Assembly (NCBI RefSeq): GCF_001424425.1 | Contig: NZ_LMPT01000001.1 | Coordinates: forward strand, 422,137-486,136 | Origin: Acidovorax sp. Leaf191 | GTDB lineage: Bacteria; Pseudomonadota; Gammaproteobacteria; Burkholderiales; Burkholderiaceae_C | DNA: 64,000 bases | Direction of reading: 5' to 3' | Shown: piece after piece, positions 48,018-57,777 of the stretch | Numbering within the stretch: position 1 is the first letter of the stretch | Layout of the letters: every line of letters starts with the position of its first letter | Made by a program: the position numbers and the translations under genes | The notes under the pieces: model-generated | The model's input: the letters and a program-made list of their open reading frames with translations, nothing else | What the model was told of the DNA's origin: nothing | Database searches by the model: none

Positions 48018-49055
48018 ATGTCCCTGTTCAGCTGGTTCAGCCGCAAACCTGCCCCTCCCAAGCCCCGCCCGGCCGCCGAGCCCTCGGGCTTGCTGAATGC
48101 CGACGCCACCGTGCCCCTGTCCCCGGGCCGCCTGGGCAAACCGCTGCTCGAACCCGTGCCCCCGGAGCATGCCGCCAACCGCAAGAACGAGCGCATGGAG
48201 CGCCGCGAGCTGCTGTACACCGTGGTGCGCGATGCGATGGTGCGTGCCGGCGTGCTGTCGGCCAGCTACAAGTTCAAGGTGCTGTCGCTGGACCAGCGCG
48301 GCCGCCAGTTCCTGGTGATGATGGACCTGGCCCGCGAATACGGCGGCGAGACCGTGCGCCTGTCCGAGATCGAAGCCCTGATCGCCCAGACCGCCAAGAC
48401 CCGCTACGACATCCTGGTGACCGCCGTGTACTGGCGCATCAACGACCATGTGGCGGTGGGCATTCCGCAAAAGGGCGTGGCGCCGCTGGGCGCCTCGCTG
48501 CAGGCGGCTCCGGCGCCCGCCGTGCGCCGCCCGGCGCCCGTGCTGGCAACGCCCGCCCCCGCCCCCGCCCCTGCGCCCGCTGCCATGCCGGCACGTGCGG
48601 CCGCTGCGCCCGTGCCTGCGGCGCCAGCCCCGGCGCCTGCGGTGCGCCCAGCTGTTGCAGCGCCCGCGCCAGCGGCATCCGCCCCTGCGGCGGCCGTCCC
48701 GCCGGTGCGGCCGGCTGCGCCCACACTCGCGGCCCAGGCCACGGCGCCCGCGCCGCTGCTGCCGGCCGCTCCCACCCTGGCCCCGGCCCCCGCGCCAGCC
48801 ACGCGCCCGTCGCCGCGCTACGAGCCCATCGAGGCCGACGAGGTGGCGGCGTTCAAGCGGGCGCTGGCCAATGCCGCAGGTGCCAGCGCCGCGGCGCCCG
48901 CAGCCGCCGCTGCCGCCCGGCCGGGTGTGCCGGTGCGCTCCGGTCCGCTGCTGCCGCCGTCGTCGCACTCCACAGGTTTCGAAGACACCGAGATGCCTGG
49001 CTCGGACGGTCCGTCCCCCGACCTCAGCAGCACCCAGTATGGCGAGCTGAACTGA
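48018..49055 (+). CDS. Hypothetical protein with long Ala/Pro-rich linker
   Basis: The protein has 345 residues. A conserved-looking N-terminal region (about 1-160: 'MSLFSWFSRKP', 'RRELLYTVVRDAMVRAGVLS', 'YKFKVLSLDQRGRQFLVMMD') is followed by about 110 residues of alternating Ala and Pro, then a short C-terminal part with 'RYEPIEADEVAAFKRALANA'. It has no signal peptide. The linker looks like an extended tether between two interaction parts. I do not recognise a characterised family. A terminator follows at 49116. Confidence 0.8.
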   Translation: MSLFSWFSRKPAPPKPRPAAEPSGLLNADATVPLSPGRLGKPLLEPVPPEHAANRKNERMERRELLYTVVRDAMVRAGVLSASYKFKVLSLDQRGRQFLVMMDLAREYGGETVRLSEIEALIAQTAKTRYDILVTAVYWRINDHVAVGIPQKGVAPLGASLQAAPAPAVRRPAPVLATPAPAPAPAPAAMPARAAAAPVPAAPAPAPAVRPAVAAPAPAASAPAAAVPPVRPAAPTLAAQATAPAPLLPAAPTLAPAPAPATRPSPRYEPIEADEVAAFKRALANAAGASAAAPAAAAAARPGVPVRSGPLLPPSSHSTGFEDTEMPGSDGPSPDLSSTQYGELN

Positions 49056-49115
49056 TTGCATGGACCGGATCGGTGGCGGCGGGCGTGGGTGCCCGCCCCG
49101 CCGCTGATGGATGCC

Positions 49116-49143
49116 AGCCCTCCGCATGGAGGGCTTTCCTTTT
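49116..49143 (+). terminator. Rho-independent terminator
   Basis: AGCCCTCC and GGAGGGCT form an 8-bp stem with a GCAT loop, followed by TTCCTTTT. It lies 60 bases after the hypothetical gene and 70 bases before the end of the convergent apt gene. Confidence 0.8.
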
Positions 49144-49212
49144 GGCGCGCCCGAAGCGACGGGTGGGGCTGGTGTCCCGCCTTCCTGCCGCTGCCTGCGC
49201 CGTGGCGTGGCC

Positions 49213-49767
49213 TCAGTGCCCGGCGAAGTCGACCAGGGTGTACAGCGGCAGGCCGCCGTCGCGCAGGCGCTGCGAGCCGCCCAGCTCAGGCAGGTCCACG
49301 ATGGCGGCGCCTTCGGTGACGGTGGCGCCCAGCTTTTCCAGGAGCTTCTTGCCGGCCATCATCGTGCCGCCGGTGGCAATCAGGTCGTCGATCAGCAGCA
49401 CGCGGTCGCCCGCCTTCACGGCGTCGGTGTGCAGCTCCACCGTGGCGCTGCCGTACTCCAGCTCGTAGGTTTCTTCCACCGTGGTGAAGGGCAGCTTGCC
49501 CTTTTTGCGGATGGGCACGAAGCCCACGTTCAGCTCGTACGCCACCACGGCGCCCAGGATGAAGCCGCGCGCATCCAGCCCGGCCACCACGTCGGGGCGC
49601 AGCGCCTTGTCCATGTAGCGGTGCACGAACGCATCGATGAGCACGCGGAACACCTTCGGGTCCTGCAGCAGCGGCGTGATGTCGCGAAACTGCACGCCCG
49701 CCGCGGGCCAGTCGGGCACGGTGCGGATGTGCTGGCGAAGAAAGTCGTTGACGCTGAGTGGCTGCAT
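49213..49767 (-). CDS. apt: Adenine phosphoribosyltransferase
   Basis: This 184-residue enzyme salvages adenine to AMP using PRPP. The N-terminus '[19 protein letters not shown]' and '[10 protein letters not shown]' are Apt signatures; the PRPP loop is '[14 protein letters not shown]'. It starts at the ATG at 49767. It diverges from the GGDEF/EAL gene, with 209 bases between. Confidence 0.96.
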   Translation of the reverse strand: MQPLSVNDFLRQHIRTVPDWPAAGVQFRDITPLLQDPKVFRVLIDAFVHRYMDKALRPDVVAGLDARGFILGAVVAYELNVGFVPIRKKGKLPFTTVEETYELEYGSATVELHTDAVKAGDRVLLIDDLIATGGTMMAGKKLLEKLGATVTEGAAIVDLPELGGSQRLRDGGLPLYTLVDFAGH

Positions 49768-49976
49768 GAGCGGGCGGTGTGGGCTTGTTGGAGAGAGGGG
49801 CGGTGCGGCGCCACGGGGCTGCGCGCCGGGCGCGCGGGAGGGCACGAGTGTAAACACCGGACAACGGTGGGCCAGACAGGTGCCGCGCGGGGCTGTCAAC
49901 CGCCATAATGTTCCTGTGTTGTTACATACTCCCGCCCGCACCTGCCGCCGCGCACCCCTGCACTGAAGATCGGCAC

Positions 49977-52900
49977 ATGCCCATCACCGTCCTGCTGATC
50001 GAAAACGACCCCGCCCATGCCCAGGCGGTGGCGGATGCCTTGGCGGACCCGTGGTCGGGCTGGCGCGTGGACGTGGTGGGCTCGCAGGCCCAGGCCGGCG
50101 CGTACCTGCAGCACCAGCGGCCCGACATCGTGCTGGCCGCGCAGCGCACGGTGGGCGGATCGGCCTTCGACCTGCTGCAGTTGCTCGGCGGCGTGCCCGC
50201 CATGATCCTCGTGCGCGCCGGCGCCGAAACCCATGCGGCGCAGGCCATGCGCTACGGGTTCGAGGACTTCGCGGTGCAGGACCCTGCGCTTGATTACCTG
50301 CTGGAACTGCCCGCGCAGATCGACACCGTGCTCGAGCGCCACTCCAGCGCGCGGGCGCGCCAGGTGGCCGAGGCCATGCTGGCCCGCCAGCACCGCCTGC
50401 TGCAGGCCATCTCGCGCGCGCAGGCCATGTTCATCGCCAGCTCCGGGCCGCGGGCCGCGTTCGAGGCGCTGCTGCAGGAGCTGATGTCGCTCACGCACAG
50501 CGCCTTCGGCCTGGTGGGCCAGGTGGTGCGTGCGGAAGACGGCCACCCGCTGCTGCGCGTGCATGCGATGACGGACATCAGCTGGGACGAGGCGTCCCGG
50601 GCCCGCTACGCCCAGCACGCCGACGAAGGCATGGTGTTCGACAACCTGCAGTCCCTGCTGGGCGCGGCGCTGGTGTCGGGCGAGCCCGTGCTCACCAACG
50701 ATGCGCGCCAGGACCCGCGCAGCGCGGGCACGCCCCCGGGCCATCCGCCCCTGACCACCTACCTGGGCCTGCCCATCCATGCCGCGGGCGAGCTGGTGGC
50801 GCTGGTGGGCCTGGCGAACCGCAGCGAGGGCTACACCGCCGCCGACGTGGAGTTCCTGCAGCCCCTGCTCAACACCATCGGCCAGCTGGAGATGGCCCGC
50901 CGCGCGGAACTCGCGCGCCGCGAGGTCGAGGCCGAGCTCGAGCGCACCAGCGGCCTGCTCGCGGACAAGACGCGTGCGCTGGAGGCCACGCTGGCCAGCG
51001 TGTCGCAGGGCATCACCAACGTGGACGCCGAGGGGCGCATCCGCGTCTACAACCGCCGCTACCTGGAGCTGCTGGACCTGCCCGAAGCGCTGCTGGCCAC
51101 GCAGCCGCGCTTCGAGGAAGTGGTGCGCTTTCAGACCGAGCGCGGCGACTTCGGGCCGGGCTTTCAGTACATCGAGCCCATGGCGCGCAGCTATGTGTCG
51201 TCGCAGGCCGACACACCCGACGGCAACGTGCAGATGCCGGCCGCCTACGTGCGGCGCACGCACACCGGCCGCTACATCGAGGTGCGCACGCGCAGCCTGG
51301 AGCAAGGCGGGCGGGTGCGCACCTTCACCGATGTCACCGACTACCTGAGCACGCTGGAGGCCCTGCGCCTGAGCGAGGCGCGCTGGCGCAGCCTCACGCA
51401 GCTGTCGTCGGACTGGTACTGGGAGCAGGACGCGCAGTTCCGCTTCGTGCGGCTGGATGGCAACCCCTACCGCGAGGCGGGTGTGCCCGACGAGATGCAC
51501 TACGGCCGCACCCGCTGGGAGCTGCCCGACACCTTCGTGACCGACGGGCAGTGGCGCGAGCACCGCGAGAAGCTCGAAGCCCGCCAGGTGTTCCACGACT
51601 TCGAGATGCAGCGCATGACCGAGGACGGCAAGCCGGTGTGGGTGTCGATCAGCGGCGAGCCCATCTTCGATGCCGAAGGCCAGTTCACCGGCTACCGGGG
51701 CGTGGCGCGCGACATCACCGAGCGCAAGCTGGCCGAGGCCGAGATCCAGCGCCTGGCCTTCTACGACGAACTCACCGCCCTGCCGAACCGGCGCCTGCTG
51801 ATGGACCGCCTCGAGCGTGCCGTCACGGCCTGCGCGCGCGAGGGCTGCCACGGCGCGCTGCTGTTCCTGGACCTCGACAACTTCAAGGGCGTGAACGACA
51901 CCATGGGCCACGAGTGGGGCGACCGGCTGCTGGTGCAGGTGGGCCACCGCGTCAGTGCCTGCGTGCGTGCCACCGACACCGTGGCCCGGCTGGGCGGCGA
52001 CGAATTCGTGGTGGTGATCCAGGGCCTGCACGCCCACGCGGACGAAGCCGCCGCCGAAGCCGAGGCCGTGGCGCAGAAGGTGCTGGCCTCGCTCAACCAG
52101 CCCTACCTGGTGCAGGGCAGCGAGGTGCACAGCACGCCCAGCATCGGCATCGCGCTGTTCCGCGACGTGGAGCTGCCGGTGCAGGAACTGCTCAAGCGCG
52201 CCGACCTGGCCATGTACCAGGCCAAGGCCCAGGGCCGCAACACGATGTGCTTCTTCGACCCCGCCATGCAGGCCGCGGCGTCGGCGCGGTCGGCGCTGGA
52301 GGGCGACATCCGACAGGGCATCCTGCGCAGCGAGTTCGTGCTGCACTACCAGCCCGTGGTGAACGAGTCCGGCCAGGTGCTGGGCGCCGAGGCCCTGGTG
52401 CGCTGGAACCACCCGCAGCGCGGCATGGTGCCGCCGGGCGAGTTCATCTCGCTGGCCGAGCAGACCGGCCTGATCCTGCCCCTGGGGCGCCAGGTGCTGG
52501 GCATGGCCTGTGCGCAGCTGGCCCGGTGGTCCCACACGCCGCACAAGGCCCACTGGAGCGTGGCCGTCAACGTGAGCGCGCACGAGTTCCGCCAGGCCGA
52601 CTTCGTGCAGGAGGTGCTGGCCGTGCTGGAGAGCTCGGGCGCCGACCCGCGCCGGCTCAAGCTGGAGCTGACCGAGAGCCTGCTGCTGCAGGACGTGGAA
52701 GACAGCATCCGCAAGATGCAGGCCCTGCGCACGCTGGGCGTGGGGTTCTCGCTGGACGACTTCGGCACCGGCTACTCGTCGCTGTCCTACCTCAAGCGCC
52801 TGCCGCTCGACCAGCTCAAGATCGACCAGAGCTTCGTGCGCGATGTGCTCACCGACCCCAACGACGCCACCATCGCCTGCACCATCATCACGCTGGCCCA

Positions 52901-53030
52901 CAGCCTGGGCCTGGACGTGGTGGCCGAAGGCGTGGAAACCGAAGGCCAGCACGCCTTCCTGCTGCGCAACGGCTGCCAGCGCTTCCAGGGCTACTTCTTT
53001 GGTCGGCCCGGACCTGCAGAATTGTTGTGA
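49977..53030 (+). CDS. GGDEF/EAL cyclic-di-GMP protein with REC-like, GAF and PAS domains
   Basis: The protein has 1017 residues. In order: a receiver-like domain (1-120, '[14 protein letters not shown]'), a GAF domain (about 170-310), two PAS domains (about 345-460 and 470-600), a GGDEF domain with an intact GGDEF motif near 672 ('[10 protein letters not shown]'), and an EAL domain with 'GAEALVRW' near 804 and '[20 protein letters not shown]' near 927. Both catalytic motifs look intact, so it may make and break cyclic-di-GMP. The receiver-like domain lacks the usual phospho-Asp context ('[13 protein letters not shown]'), so it is probably a degenerate receiver. There are no membrane segments. 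Confidence 0.93.
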   Translation: MPITVLLIENDPAHAQAVADALADPWSGWRVDVVGSQAQAGAYLQHQRPDIVLAAQRTVGGSAFDLLQLLGGVPAMILVRAGAETHAAQAMRYGFEDFAVQDPALDYLLELPAQIDTVLERHSSARARQVAEAMLARQHRLLQAISRAQAMFIASSGPRAAFEALLQELMSLTHSAFGLVGQVVRAEDGHPLLRVHAMTDISWDEASRARYAQHADEGMVFDNLQSLLGAALVSGEPVLTNDARQDPRSAGTPPGHPPLTTYLGLPIHAAGELVALVGLANRSEGYTAADVEFLQPLLNTIGQLEMARRAELARREVEAELERTSGLLADKTRALEATLASVSQGITNVDAEGRIRVYNRRYLELLDLPEALLATQPRFEEVVRFQTERGDFGPGFQYIEPMARSYVSSQADTPDGNVQMPAAYVRRTHTGRYIEVRTRSLEQGGRVRTFTDVTDYLSTLEALRLSEARWRSLTQLSSDWYWEQDAQFRFVRLDGNPYREAGVPDEMHYGRTRWELPDTFVTDGQWREHREKLEARQVFHDFEMQRMTEDGKPVWVSISGEPIFDAEGQFTGYRGVARDITERKLAEAEIQRLAFYDELTALPNRRLLMDRLERAVTACAREGCHGALLFLDLDNFKGVNDTMGHEWGDRLLVQVGHRVSACVRATDTVARLGGDEFVVVIQGLHAHADEAAAEAEAVAQKVLASLNQPYLVQGSEVHSTPSIGIALFRDVELPVQELLKRADLAMYQAKAQGRNTMCFFDPAMQAAASARSALEGDIRQGILRSEFVLHYQPVVNESGQVLGAEALVRWNHPQRGMVPPGEFISLAEQTGLILPLGRQVLGMACAQLARWSHTPHKAHWSVAVNVSAHEFRQADFVQEVLAVLESSGADPRRLKLELTESLLLQDVEDSIRKMQALRTLGVGFSLDDFGTGYSSLSYLKRLPLDQLKIDQSFVRDVLTDPNDATIACTIITLAHSLGLDVVAEGVETEGQHAFLLRNGCQRFQGYFFGRPGPAELL

Positions 53031-53031
53031 A

Positions 53032-53090
53032 TGCTATACAAAAGATAGCTGTTGGCGCTTGATACACAATCGCCAGAGGCTGTTTTTGCC
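53032..53090 (+). repeat. ATAGC-hairpin dispersed repeat (copy E)
   Basis: TGCTAT, seven bases, ATAGCTGTTGGCGCTTGAT, then ACACAATCGCCAGAGGC. It starts directly after the stop codon of the GGDEF/EAL gene. Confidence 0.75.
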
Positions 53091-53159
53091 ATCAATTCGC
53101 CACAGCGGGCAAAACGGGCACGCCCCCGGCCAGCGACCGCCGCGCAAGGGCCGCCCCGC

Positions 53160-53245
53160 CGCGCTGGCGGTGTCCCCCTCCCCCAATGGCGCAGCCGTTC
53201 GAGAGAAGGGGGAGGGCGCGAAGCGCCTCAGGGGGATGCACCTCT
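53160..53245. repeat. GC-rich C/G-run hairpin repeat
   Basis: CCCCTCCCCC and GGGGGAGGG are inverted around a loop containing GGCGCAGCCG, with flanking GCGCGAAGCGCC. Similar blocks occur at 56370, 58566, 62229 and 63405. It fills the gap between two convergent genes and could act as a terminator-like or REP-like element. Confidence 0.55.
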
Positions 53246-53248
53246 TGC

Positions 53249-55234
53249 TTATCCCTTGAGCAGCTTTTCCTCGGCCAGCGACAGCGCCGCCGGGTGGCCC
53301 GAGAGCACCAGCGTGTCGCCCACCGCCAGCAGCGCGTCGTCCACGGCCGAGCTCATGTGGCCGCTGCTGCGCCGCAGGTTCACCACCCGCACGCCCATGG
53401 CCGACAGCGCCAGCTGCCCCAGGCTCTGGCCCAGCGCGGTGGAGCCCGGCGGCAGGTTGATGGTGGACAGGCGCTCCTGGTCGCGCTCGTTGGCGGTGTC
53501 GTCGTCGGCGCCGTGGAAGTAGCCGCGCAGCAGGTTGTAGCGCGCGTCGCGCTGGTCCTGCACCAGGCGCAGCACGCGGCGCATGGGCACGCCCACCAGC
53601 GCCAGCGCATGGCTGGCCAGCATCAGCGAGCCCTCGATGGCCTCGGGCACCACCTCGGTGGCGCCGGCGGCCTGCAGCTTGTCCAGGTGGGCGTCGTCCT
53701 GCGTGCGCACCACCACCGGCACCTGCGGCGCGTGGGACCGGGCATTGGCCAGCACCTTCAGGGCGGCGGGTACGTCGATGTAGGTGATGGCGACGGCGCT
53801 GGCGCGCACCAGGCCCGCGGCCATCAGCGCCTGCAGCCGGGTAGCGTCGCCATACACCACCGAGTCGCCGGCCGCGGCGGCCTGGCGCACGCGGTCCGGG
53901 TCCAGGTCGAGCGCCATGTACGGGATGCCTTCGTGCTCCAGCATGCGCGCCAGGTTCTGGCCGCAGCGGCCGTAACCGCAGATGATCACGTGCTTGCTGG
54001 TGTTGATCGACTTGCGCGCGATGCTCGTCATCTGCAGCGACTGCTGCAGCCAGTCGCTGGCCACCAGCTTCATCACGATGCGGTTGCTGTACATGATGAG
54101 GAACGGCGTGGCCAGCATCGACAGCACCATGGCCGCGAGGATGGGGTTCATCAGCGCGGGCTGCACCAGGCCGTTGGCCTGCGTGAGCGACAGCAGCACG
54201 AAGCCGAACTCGCCCGCCTGCGCCAGGTACAGCCCGGTGCGCAGCGAGATGCCGGTGGTGGCCCCCATGCCGCGCGCCAGCACCAGGATGATCACCAGCT
54301 TGAGCACCAGTGGCACGGCCAGCAGTCCCAGGACCATGGCCCAGCGGTCCACCAGGATGTGCCAGTCCAGCATCATGCCGATGGTGATGAAAAAGAGGCC
54401 CAGCAGCACGTCGTGGAAGGGCCGGATGTCCGTGCCCACCTGGTGCTTGTACTCCGTCTCGGACACCAGCACCCCCGCGATGAAAGCCCCCAGGGCCAGG
54501 CTCAGCCCCGCCACCTCCGTCAGCCAGGCCAGTCCCAGCGTGATCAGCAGCAGGTTGAGCATGAACAGTTCGTCGCTCTTGCGCCGCGCCACCAGCGTGA
54601 GCCACCAGCGCATCACCCGCTGCCCGCCGGTGAGCAGCAGGCCCACCAGCACCGTGGCCTTGATCAGCGCCCAGCCCAGCGCGGGAAGCAACTGCTCGGG
54701 CGACGAACTCAGTGCCGGGATCAGCACCAGCAGCGGCACCACGGCCAGGTCCTGGAACAGCAGGATGCCCATCACGCGGCGGCCGTGCTCGCTCTCCAGC
54801 TCCGCGCGCTCGGCCATCAGCTTGACCACGATGGCCGTGCTGCTCATGGCGATCACGCCCGACAGCGCCAGCGCCGTCTGCCAGCCCATGTCCCACACGC
54901 CGCCCACGAAGCGCGACAGCAGCAGGGCTGCGCCGGCCACGATGGCCATGGTCAGCACCACCTGCATCAGGCCCAGGCCAAACACCTGCCGGCGCATGGC
55001 CCGCAGCTTGGGCAGGCTGAACTCCAGGCCGATGGCGAACATCAGGAACACCACGCCGAACTCGCCCAGGTGGCGCACGCCTTCGGAGTTCTGCGCCAGC
55101 GCCAATGCGTGCGGCCCGATCAGCACGCCCGCCGCCAGATAGCCCAGCATGGGCGGCAGCTTGAGGCTGCGGCAGGTCACCACCCCCAGCACGGCGGCCA
55201 GCAAATACAGCAGGGTGAGGGCGAGCGAAGACAT
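53249..55234 (-). CDS. CPA2-family (Kef-type) cation:proton antiporter with TrkA domains
   Basis: This inner-membrane protein of 661 residues has about 12-13 membrane segments in the first 390 ('VVFLMFAIGLEFSLPKLRAM', 'FQDLAVVPLLVLIPALSSS'). An RCK/TrkA-N domain follows with the nucleotide-binding 'VIICGYGRCGQNLARML', then a TrkA-C domain at about 575-655. This is the KefB/KefC architecture of K+ efflux systems gated by ligand binding to the RCK domain. The motif details do not let me decide between glutathione-gated Kef and YbaL-like members. Confidence 0.93.
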   Translation of the reverse strand: MSSLALTLLYLLAAVLGVVTCRSLKLPPMLGYLAAGVLIGPHALALAQNSEGVRHLGEFGVVFLMFAIGLEFSLPKLRAMRRQVFGLGLMQVVLTMAIVAGAALLLSRFVGGVWDMGWQTALALSGVIAMSSTAIVVKLMAERAELESEHGRRVMGILLFQDLAVVPLLVLIPALSSSPEQLLPALGWALIKATVLVGLLLTGGQRVMRWWLTLVARRKSDELFMLNLLLITLGLAWLTEVAGLSLALGAFIAGVLVSETEYKHQVGTDIRPFHDVLLGLFFITIGMMLDWHILVDRWAMVLGLLAVPLVLKLVIILVLARGMGATTGISLRTGLYLAQAGEFGFVLLSLTQANGLVQPALMNPILAAMVLSMLATPFLIMYSNRIVMKLVASDWLQQSLQMTSIARKSINTSKHVIICGYGRCGQNLARMLEHEGIPYMALDLDPDRVRQAAAAGDSVVYGDATRLQALMAAGLVRASAVAITYIDVPAALKVLANARSHAPQVPVVVRTQDDAHLDKLQAAGATEVVPEAIEGSLMLASHALALVGVPMRRVLRLVQDQRDARYNLLRGYFHGADDDTANERDQERLSTINLPPGSTALGQSLGQLALSAMGVRVVNLRRSSGHMSSAVDDALLAVGDTLVLSGHPAALSLAEEKLLKG

Positions 55235-55362
55235 GGTTTCGATGCTATCCGAGGCGTGGGGCGTGGTTACAGTTTTTTCGGCCCTGCATGCATGCGCCGT
55301 GCCACCGAAGGACAAAATGCTGTCGCCGCGGGCGGGCATGCCCCGCTCGATAGAATCGCCGG

Positions 55363-56364
55363 ATGACTCCCGCCCCTGCCGCGCTGCCCCCCTTCGATGC
55401 CGAACAGGCCCTGCGCCTGGCCCGCGAGACCTTCGACATCGAGGCCGCCGCCCTGCACGGCCTGTCGGCGCGCGTCGACGGCGTGTTTGCGCAGGCCGTG
55501 TCGATGGCCCTGCAGACGAGGGGCCGCGTGGTGGTCATGGGCATGGGCAAGAGCGGCCACGTGGGCCGCAAGATCGCCGCCACCCTCGCCTCCACCGGCA
55601 CGCCGGCGTTCTTCGTGCACCCCGCCGAGGCCAGCCACGGCGACCTGGGCATGGTCACCGGCGACGACCTGGTGCTGGCCATCTCCAACAGCGGCGAGAG
55701 CGGCGAGCTCACCGCCATCCTGCCCGTGCTGCGCCGCCTGGGCGCGCCGCTGATCGCCATGACCGGCGGGCTGGAGTCCACCCTGGCGCGCCACGCCGAG
55801 CTGGTGCTGGACACCAGCGTGGAGCGCGAAGCCTGCCCCCTGAACCTGGCGCCCACCGCCAGCACCACGGCCCAGCTGGCCATGGGCGACGCGCTGGCCG
55901 TGGCCCTGCTGGACGCCCGGGGCTTTCGCCCCGAAGACTTCGCCCGCTCGCACCCCGGTGGCGCGCTGGGCCGCAAGCTGCTCACCCATGTGAGCGATGT
56001 GATGCGCACCGGCAGCGAGATCCCGCGCGTCGCGCCCGAGGCCTCGTTCAGCGACCTCATGCGCGAGATGAGCGCCAAGGGGCTGGGCGCCTCGGCCATC
56101 GTCGGCCCGGCGGGCCAGGTGCTGGGCATCTTCACCGACGGCGACCTGCGCCGCCGCATCGAAGCCGGGGCCGACCTGCGCACCGCCACCGCCGCGCAGG
56201 TGATGCACGCCGGGCCCCGCCGCATCGCACCCGACGCACTGGCCGTGGACGCCGCCGAATTGATGGAGGCCCATGCCATCACGAGCGTGCTGGTGGTGGA
56301 TGCCGCCGGCCTGCTGGTGGGGGTGGTGCACATTGGTGACCTGATGCGCGCGAAAGTCATATGA
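55363..56364 (+). CDS. kdsD: Arabinose-5-phosphate isomerase (KpsF/GutQ family)
   Basis: The protein has 333 residues. The SIS domain has 'RVVVMGMGKSGHVGRKIAAT', 'SHGDLGMVTGDDLVLAISNS' and 'HPGGALGRK'; two CBS domains follow (about 205-265 and 275-330). The enzyme converts ribulose-5-phosphate to arabinose-5-phosphate, the first step to KDO of lipopolysaccharide. It is followed by kdsC and lptC, the usual set in Proteobacteria. Confidence 0.95.
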   Translation: MTPAPAALPPFDAEQALRLARETFDIEAAALHGLSARVDGVFAQAVSMALQTRGRVVVMGMGKSGHVGRKIAATLASTGTPAFFVHPAEASHGDLGMVTGDDLVLAISNSGESGELTAILPVLRRLGAPLIAMTGGLESTLARHAELVLDTSVEREACPLNLAPTASTTAQLAMGDALAVALLDARGFRPEDFARSHPGGALGRKLLTHVSDVMRTGSEIPRVAPEASFSDLMREMSAKGLGASAIVGPAGQVLGIFTDGDLRRRIEAGADLRTATAAQVMHAGPRRIAPDALAVDAAELMEAHAITSVLVVDAAGLLVGVVHIGDLMRAKVI

Positions 56365-56369
56365 CCCCC

Positions 56370-56455
56370 TGTGTCGCTTCGCGCCTTACCCCAAGGGGGA
56401 CGCACCCGGTGGACCGGCTGAGCCGGTTCCACGGGTGCGCTGGTGTGCGCCGTGC
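56370..56455. repeat. GC-rich hairpin repeat between kdsD and kdsC
   Basis: TCGCTTCGCGCC, then CCCCAAGGGGG, then an inverted pair CACCCGGTGGACCGGCTG / GCCGGTTCCACGGGTG. It resembles blocks at 53160, 58566, 62229 and 63405 and separates two genes that are otherwise in one operon. Confidence 0.55.
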
Positions 56456-56473
56456 CTGTTCAAACGCTGTGTG

Positions 56474-57034
56474 ATGACCTCTGACGTGACCTTTCCTGTG
56501 CTGCAATTTCCGCCCGAGCTGCTGCTGCGTGCCCAGGATGTGCGCGTGGCGTTCTTCGACGTCGACGGCGTGCTGACCGATGGCAGCCTGTACTTCAGCG
56601 AGGCGGGCGAGACGATCAAGCGCTTCAACACGCTGGACGGGCATGGGCTCAAGCTGTTGCAGAAGGCGGGCATCACCCCCGCCGTGATCACGGGGCGCGA
56701 CTCAGCGCCGCTGCGCGTGCGCCTGAAGGCGCTGGGTGTGGAGCACGCGGTGTTCGGCACCGAGGACAAGCGCCCCGCGGCCGAGGACATCCTGGCGCGG
56801 CTGGGGCTGGCCTGGGCCCAGGCCGCGGCGATGGGCGACGACTGGCCGGACCTGCCGGTGATGCGGCGCAGCGCTTTCGCGTGTGCACCCGCCAATGCCC
56901 AGGCCGAGGTGCGCCATGCCGCGCACTTCGTCACCCAGGCGCGTGGCGGCGACGGCGCGGCGCGCGAGCTGTGCGACCTGCTGTTGGTGGCGTCGGGTCG
57001 CTACGCGGCACTGCTGGCGGAATACACCGCATGA
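56474..57034 (+). CDS. kdsC: 3-deoxy-D-manno-octulosonate 8-phosphate phosphatase
   Basis: This 186-residue HAD enzyme lacks a cap and works as a tetramer: 'VRVAFFDVDGVLTDGSLYFS' (motif I), 'GITPAVITGRDS', and 'AAAMGDDWPDLPVM' (motif IV). It releases KDO from KDO-8-phosphate. The ATG at 56474 (MTSDVTFPV) was chosen as the closest start to motif I with normal N-terminal length. The stop overlaps the start of a 22-codon frame (ATGA) leading to lptC. Confidence 0.95.
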   Translation: MTSDVTFPVLQFPPELLLRAQDVRVAFFDVDGVLTDGSLYFSEAGETIKRFNTLDGHGLKLLQKAGITPAVITGRDSAPLRVRLKALGVEHAVFGTEDKRPAAEDILARLGLAWAQAAAMGDDWPDLPVMRRSAFACAPANAQAEVRHAAHFVTQARGGDGAARELCDLLLVASGRYAALLAEYTA

Positions 57035-57099
57035 GCAAGGCACCCATGAACGCGTGGCTGCACCGCCGCCGGCCTGCCGGTGCGGAGGGCTGCCTGTGA
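57031..57099 (+). CDS. 22-codon coupling ORF between kdsC and lptC
   Basis: A small frame MSKAPMNAWLHRRR...CL begins with an ATGA overlap with the kdsC stop. It ends with TGA one base out of step with the GTG start of lptC (GTGA). It may serve to carry ribosomes from kdsC to lptC, or be a relic of a longer lptC start. No function can be read from its sequence. Confidence 0.35.
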   Translation: MSKAPMNAWLHRRRPAGAEGCL

Positions 57100-57716
57100 A
57101 CCGCATGGTGCGCCAGGGCTGGGACCAGTTCTCGCTGTATTTGCCCGTGGTGCTCATGGGCCTGCTGGCCCTGGGCACCTGGTGGCTGGTGCGCAACGCG
57201 CCCGCCCCGGTGCTGCCCGCCGTCGCGCGCACGCAGGGGCACCAGCCGGACTATTTCATGAAGGGCTTTTCGGTGAAAAGCTTCGACGCCACCGGCCGCC
57301 TGCAAAGCGAGGTGCAGGGCGAGGTGGGCCGCCACTACCCCGACACCGACACGCTGGAGATCGACAAGGTGCGCATGCGCTCGGTCGCGCTCGACGGCCG
57401 CATCACCGTGGCCACGGCCGACCGCGCGCTGTCCAACGCCGACGGCTCCGAGGTGCAGCTCTTTGGCAATGCCATCGTCACCCGCGAGCCCCTGCCCGCC
57501 AAGCCGGGCAAACCGGCCGAGCCCCGCCTGGAGTTCCGCAGCGAGTTCCTGCACGCCTACACCAACACCGAGCGGGTGCGTTCGGACAAGCCCGTCGTCC
57601 TCACCCGGGGCAACGACCGGTTCACGGCCGACGGCATGGACTACGACAACCTGGACCAGGTGATGCAGATGCGCGGCCGTGTGCGCGGCGTGCTGCAGCC
57701 CGGTGCCGCCAAGTAG
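57096..57716 (+). CDS. lptC: LPS export protein LptC
   Basis: This 206-residue bitopic protein has one N-terminal membrane segment ('LYLPVVLMGLLALGTWWLV', about 14-32) and a periplasmic beta-jellyroll domain with 'DYFMKGFSVKSFDATGRLQS' and 'ADGMDYDNLDQVMQMRGRVRG'. LptC sits on the LptBFG transporter and passes lipopolysaccharide to LptA. A GTG start at 57096 is favoured by GGAGGG about 6 bases upstream; an in-frame ATG lies three codons later. Confidence 0.92.
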   Translation: MNRMVRQGWDQFSLYLPVVLMGLLALGTWWLVRNAPAPVLPAVARTQGHQPDYFMKGFSVKSFDATGRLQSEVQGEVGRHYPDTDTLEIDKVRMRSVALDGRITVATADRALSNADGSEVQLFGNAIVTREPLPAKPGKPAEPRLEFRSEFLHAYTNTERVRSDKPVVLTRGNDRFTADGMDYDNLDQVMQMRGRVRGVLQPGAAK

Positions 57717-57777
57717 CCGCCAGCCCTGCGCTGCCTGCCGCTCCCACCCCCGCCTGTCCCCGCCCGCCGGAGCCCGT

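Noticed and set aside
49896..52952. 1018-codon minus-strand frame opposite the GGDEF/EAL gene
   Set aside because: It mirrors a gene with intact GGDEF and EAL motifs; the antisense product lacks any domain pattern.
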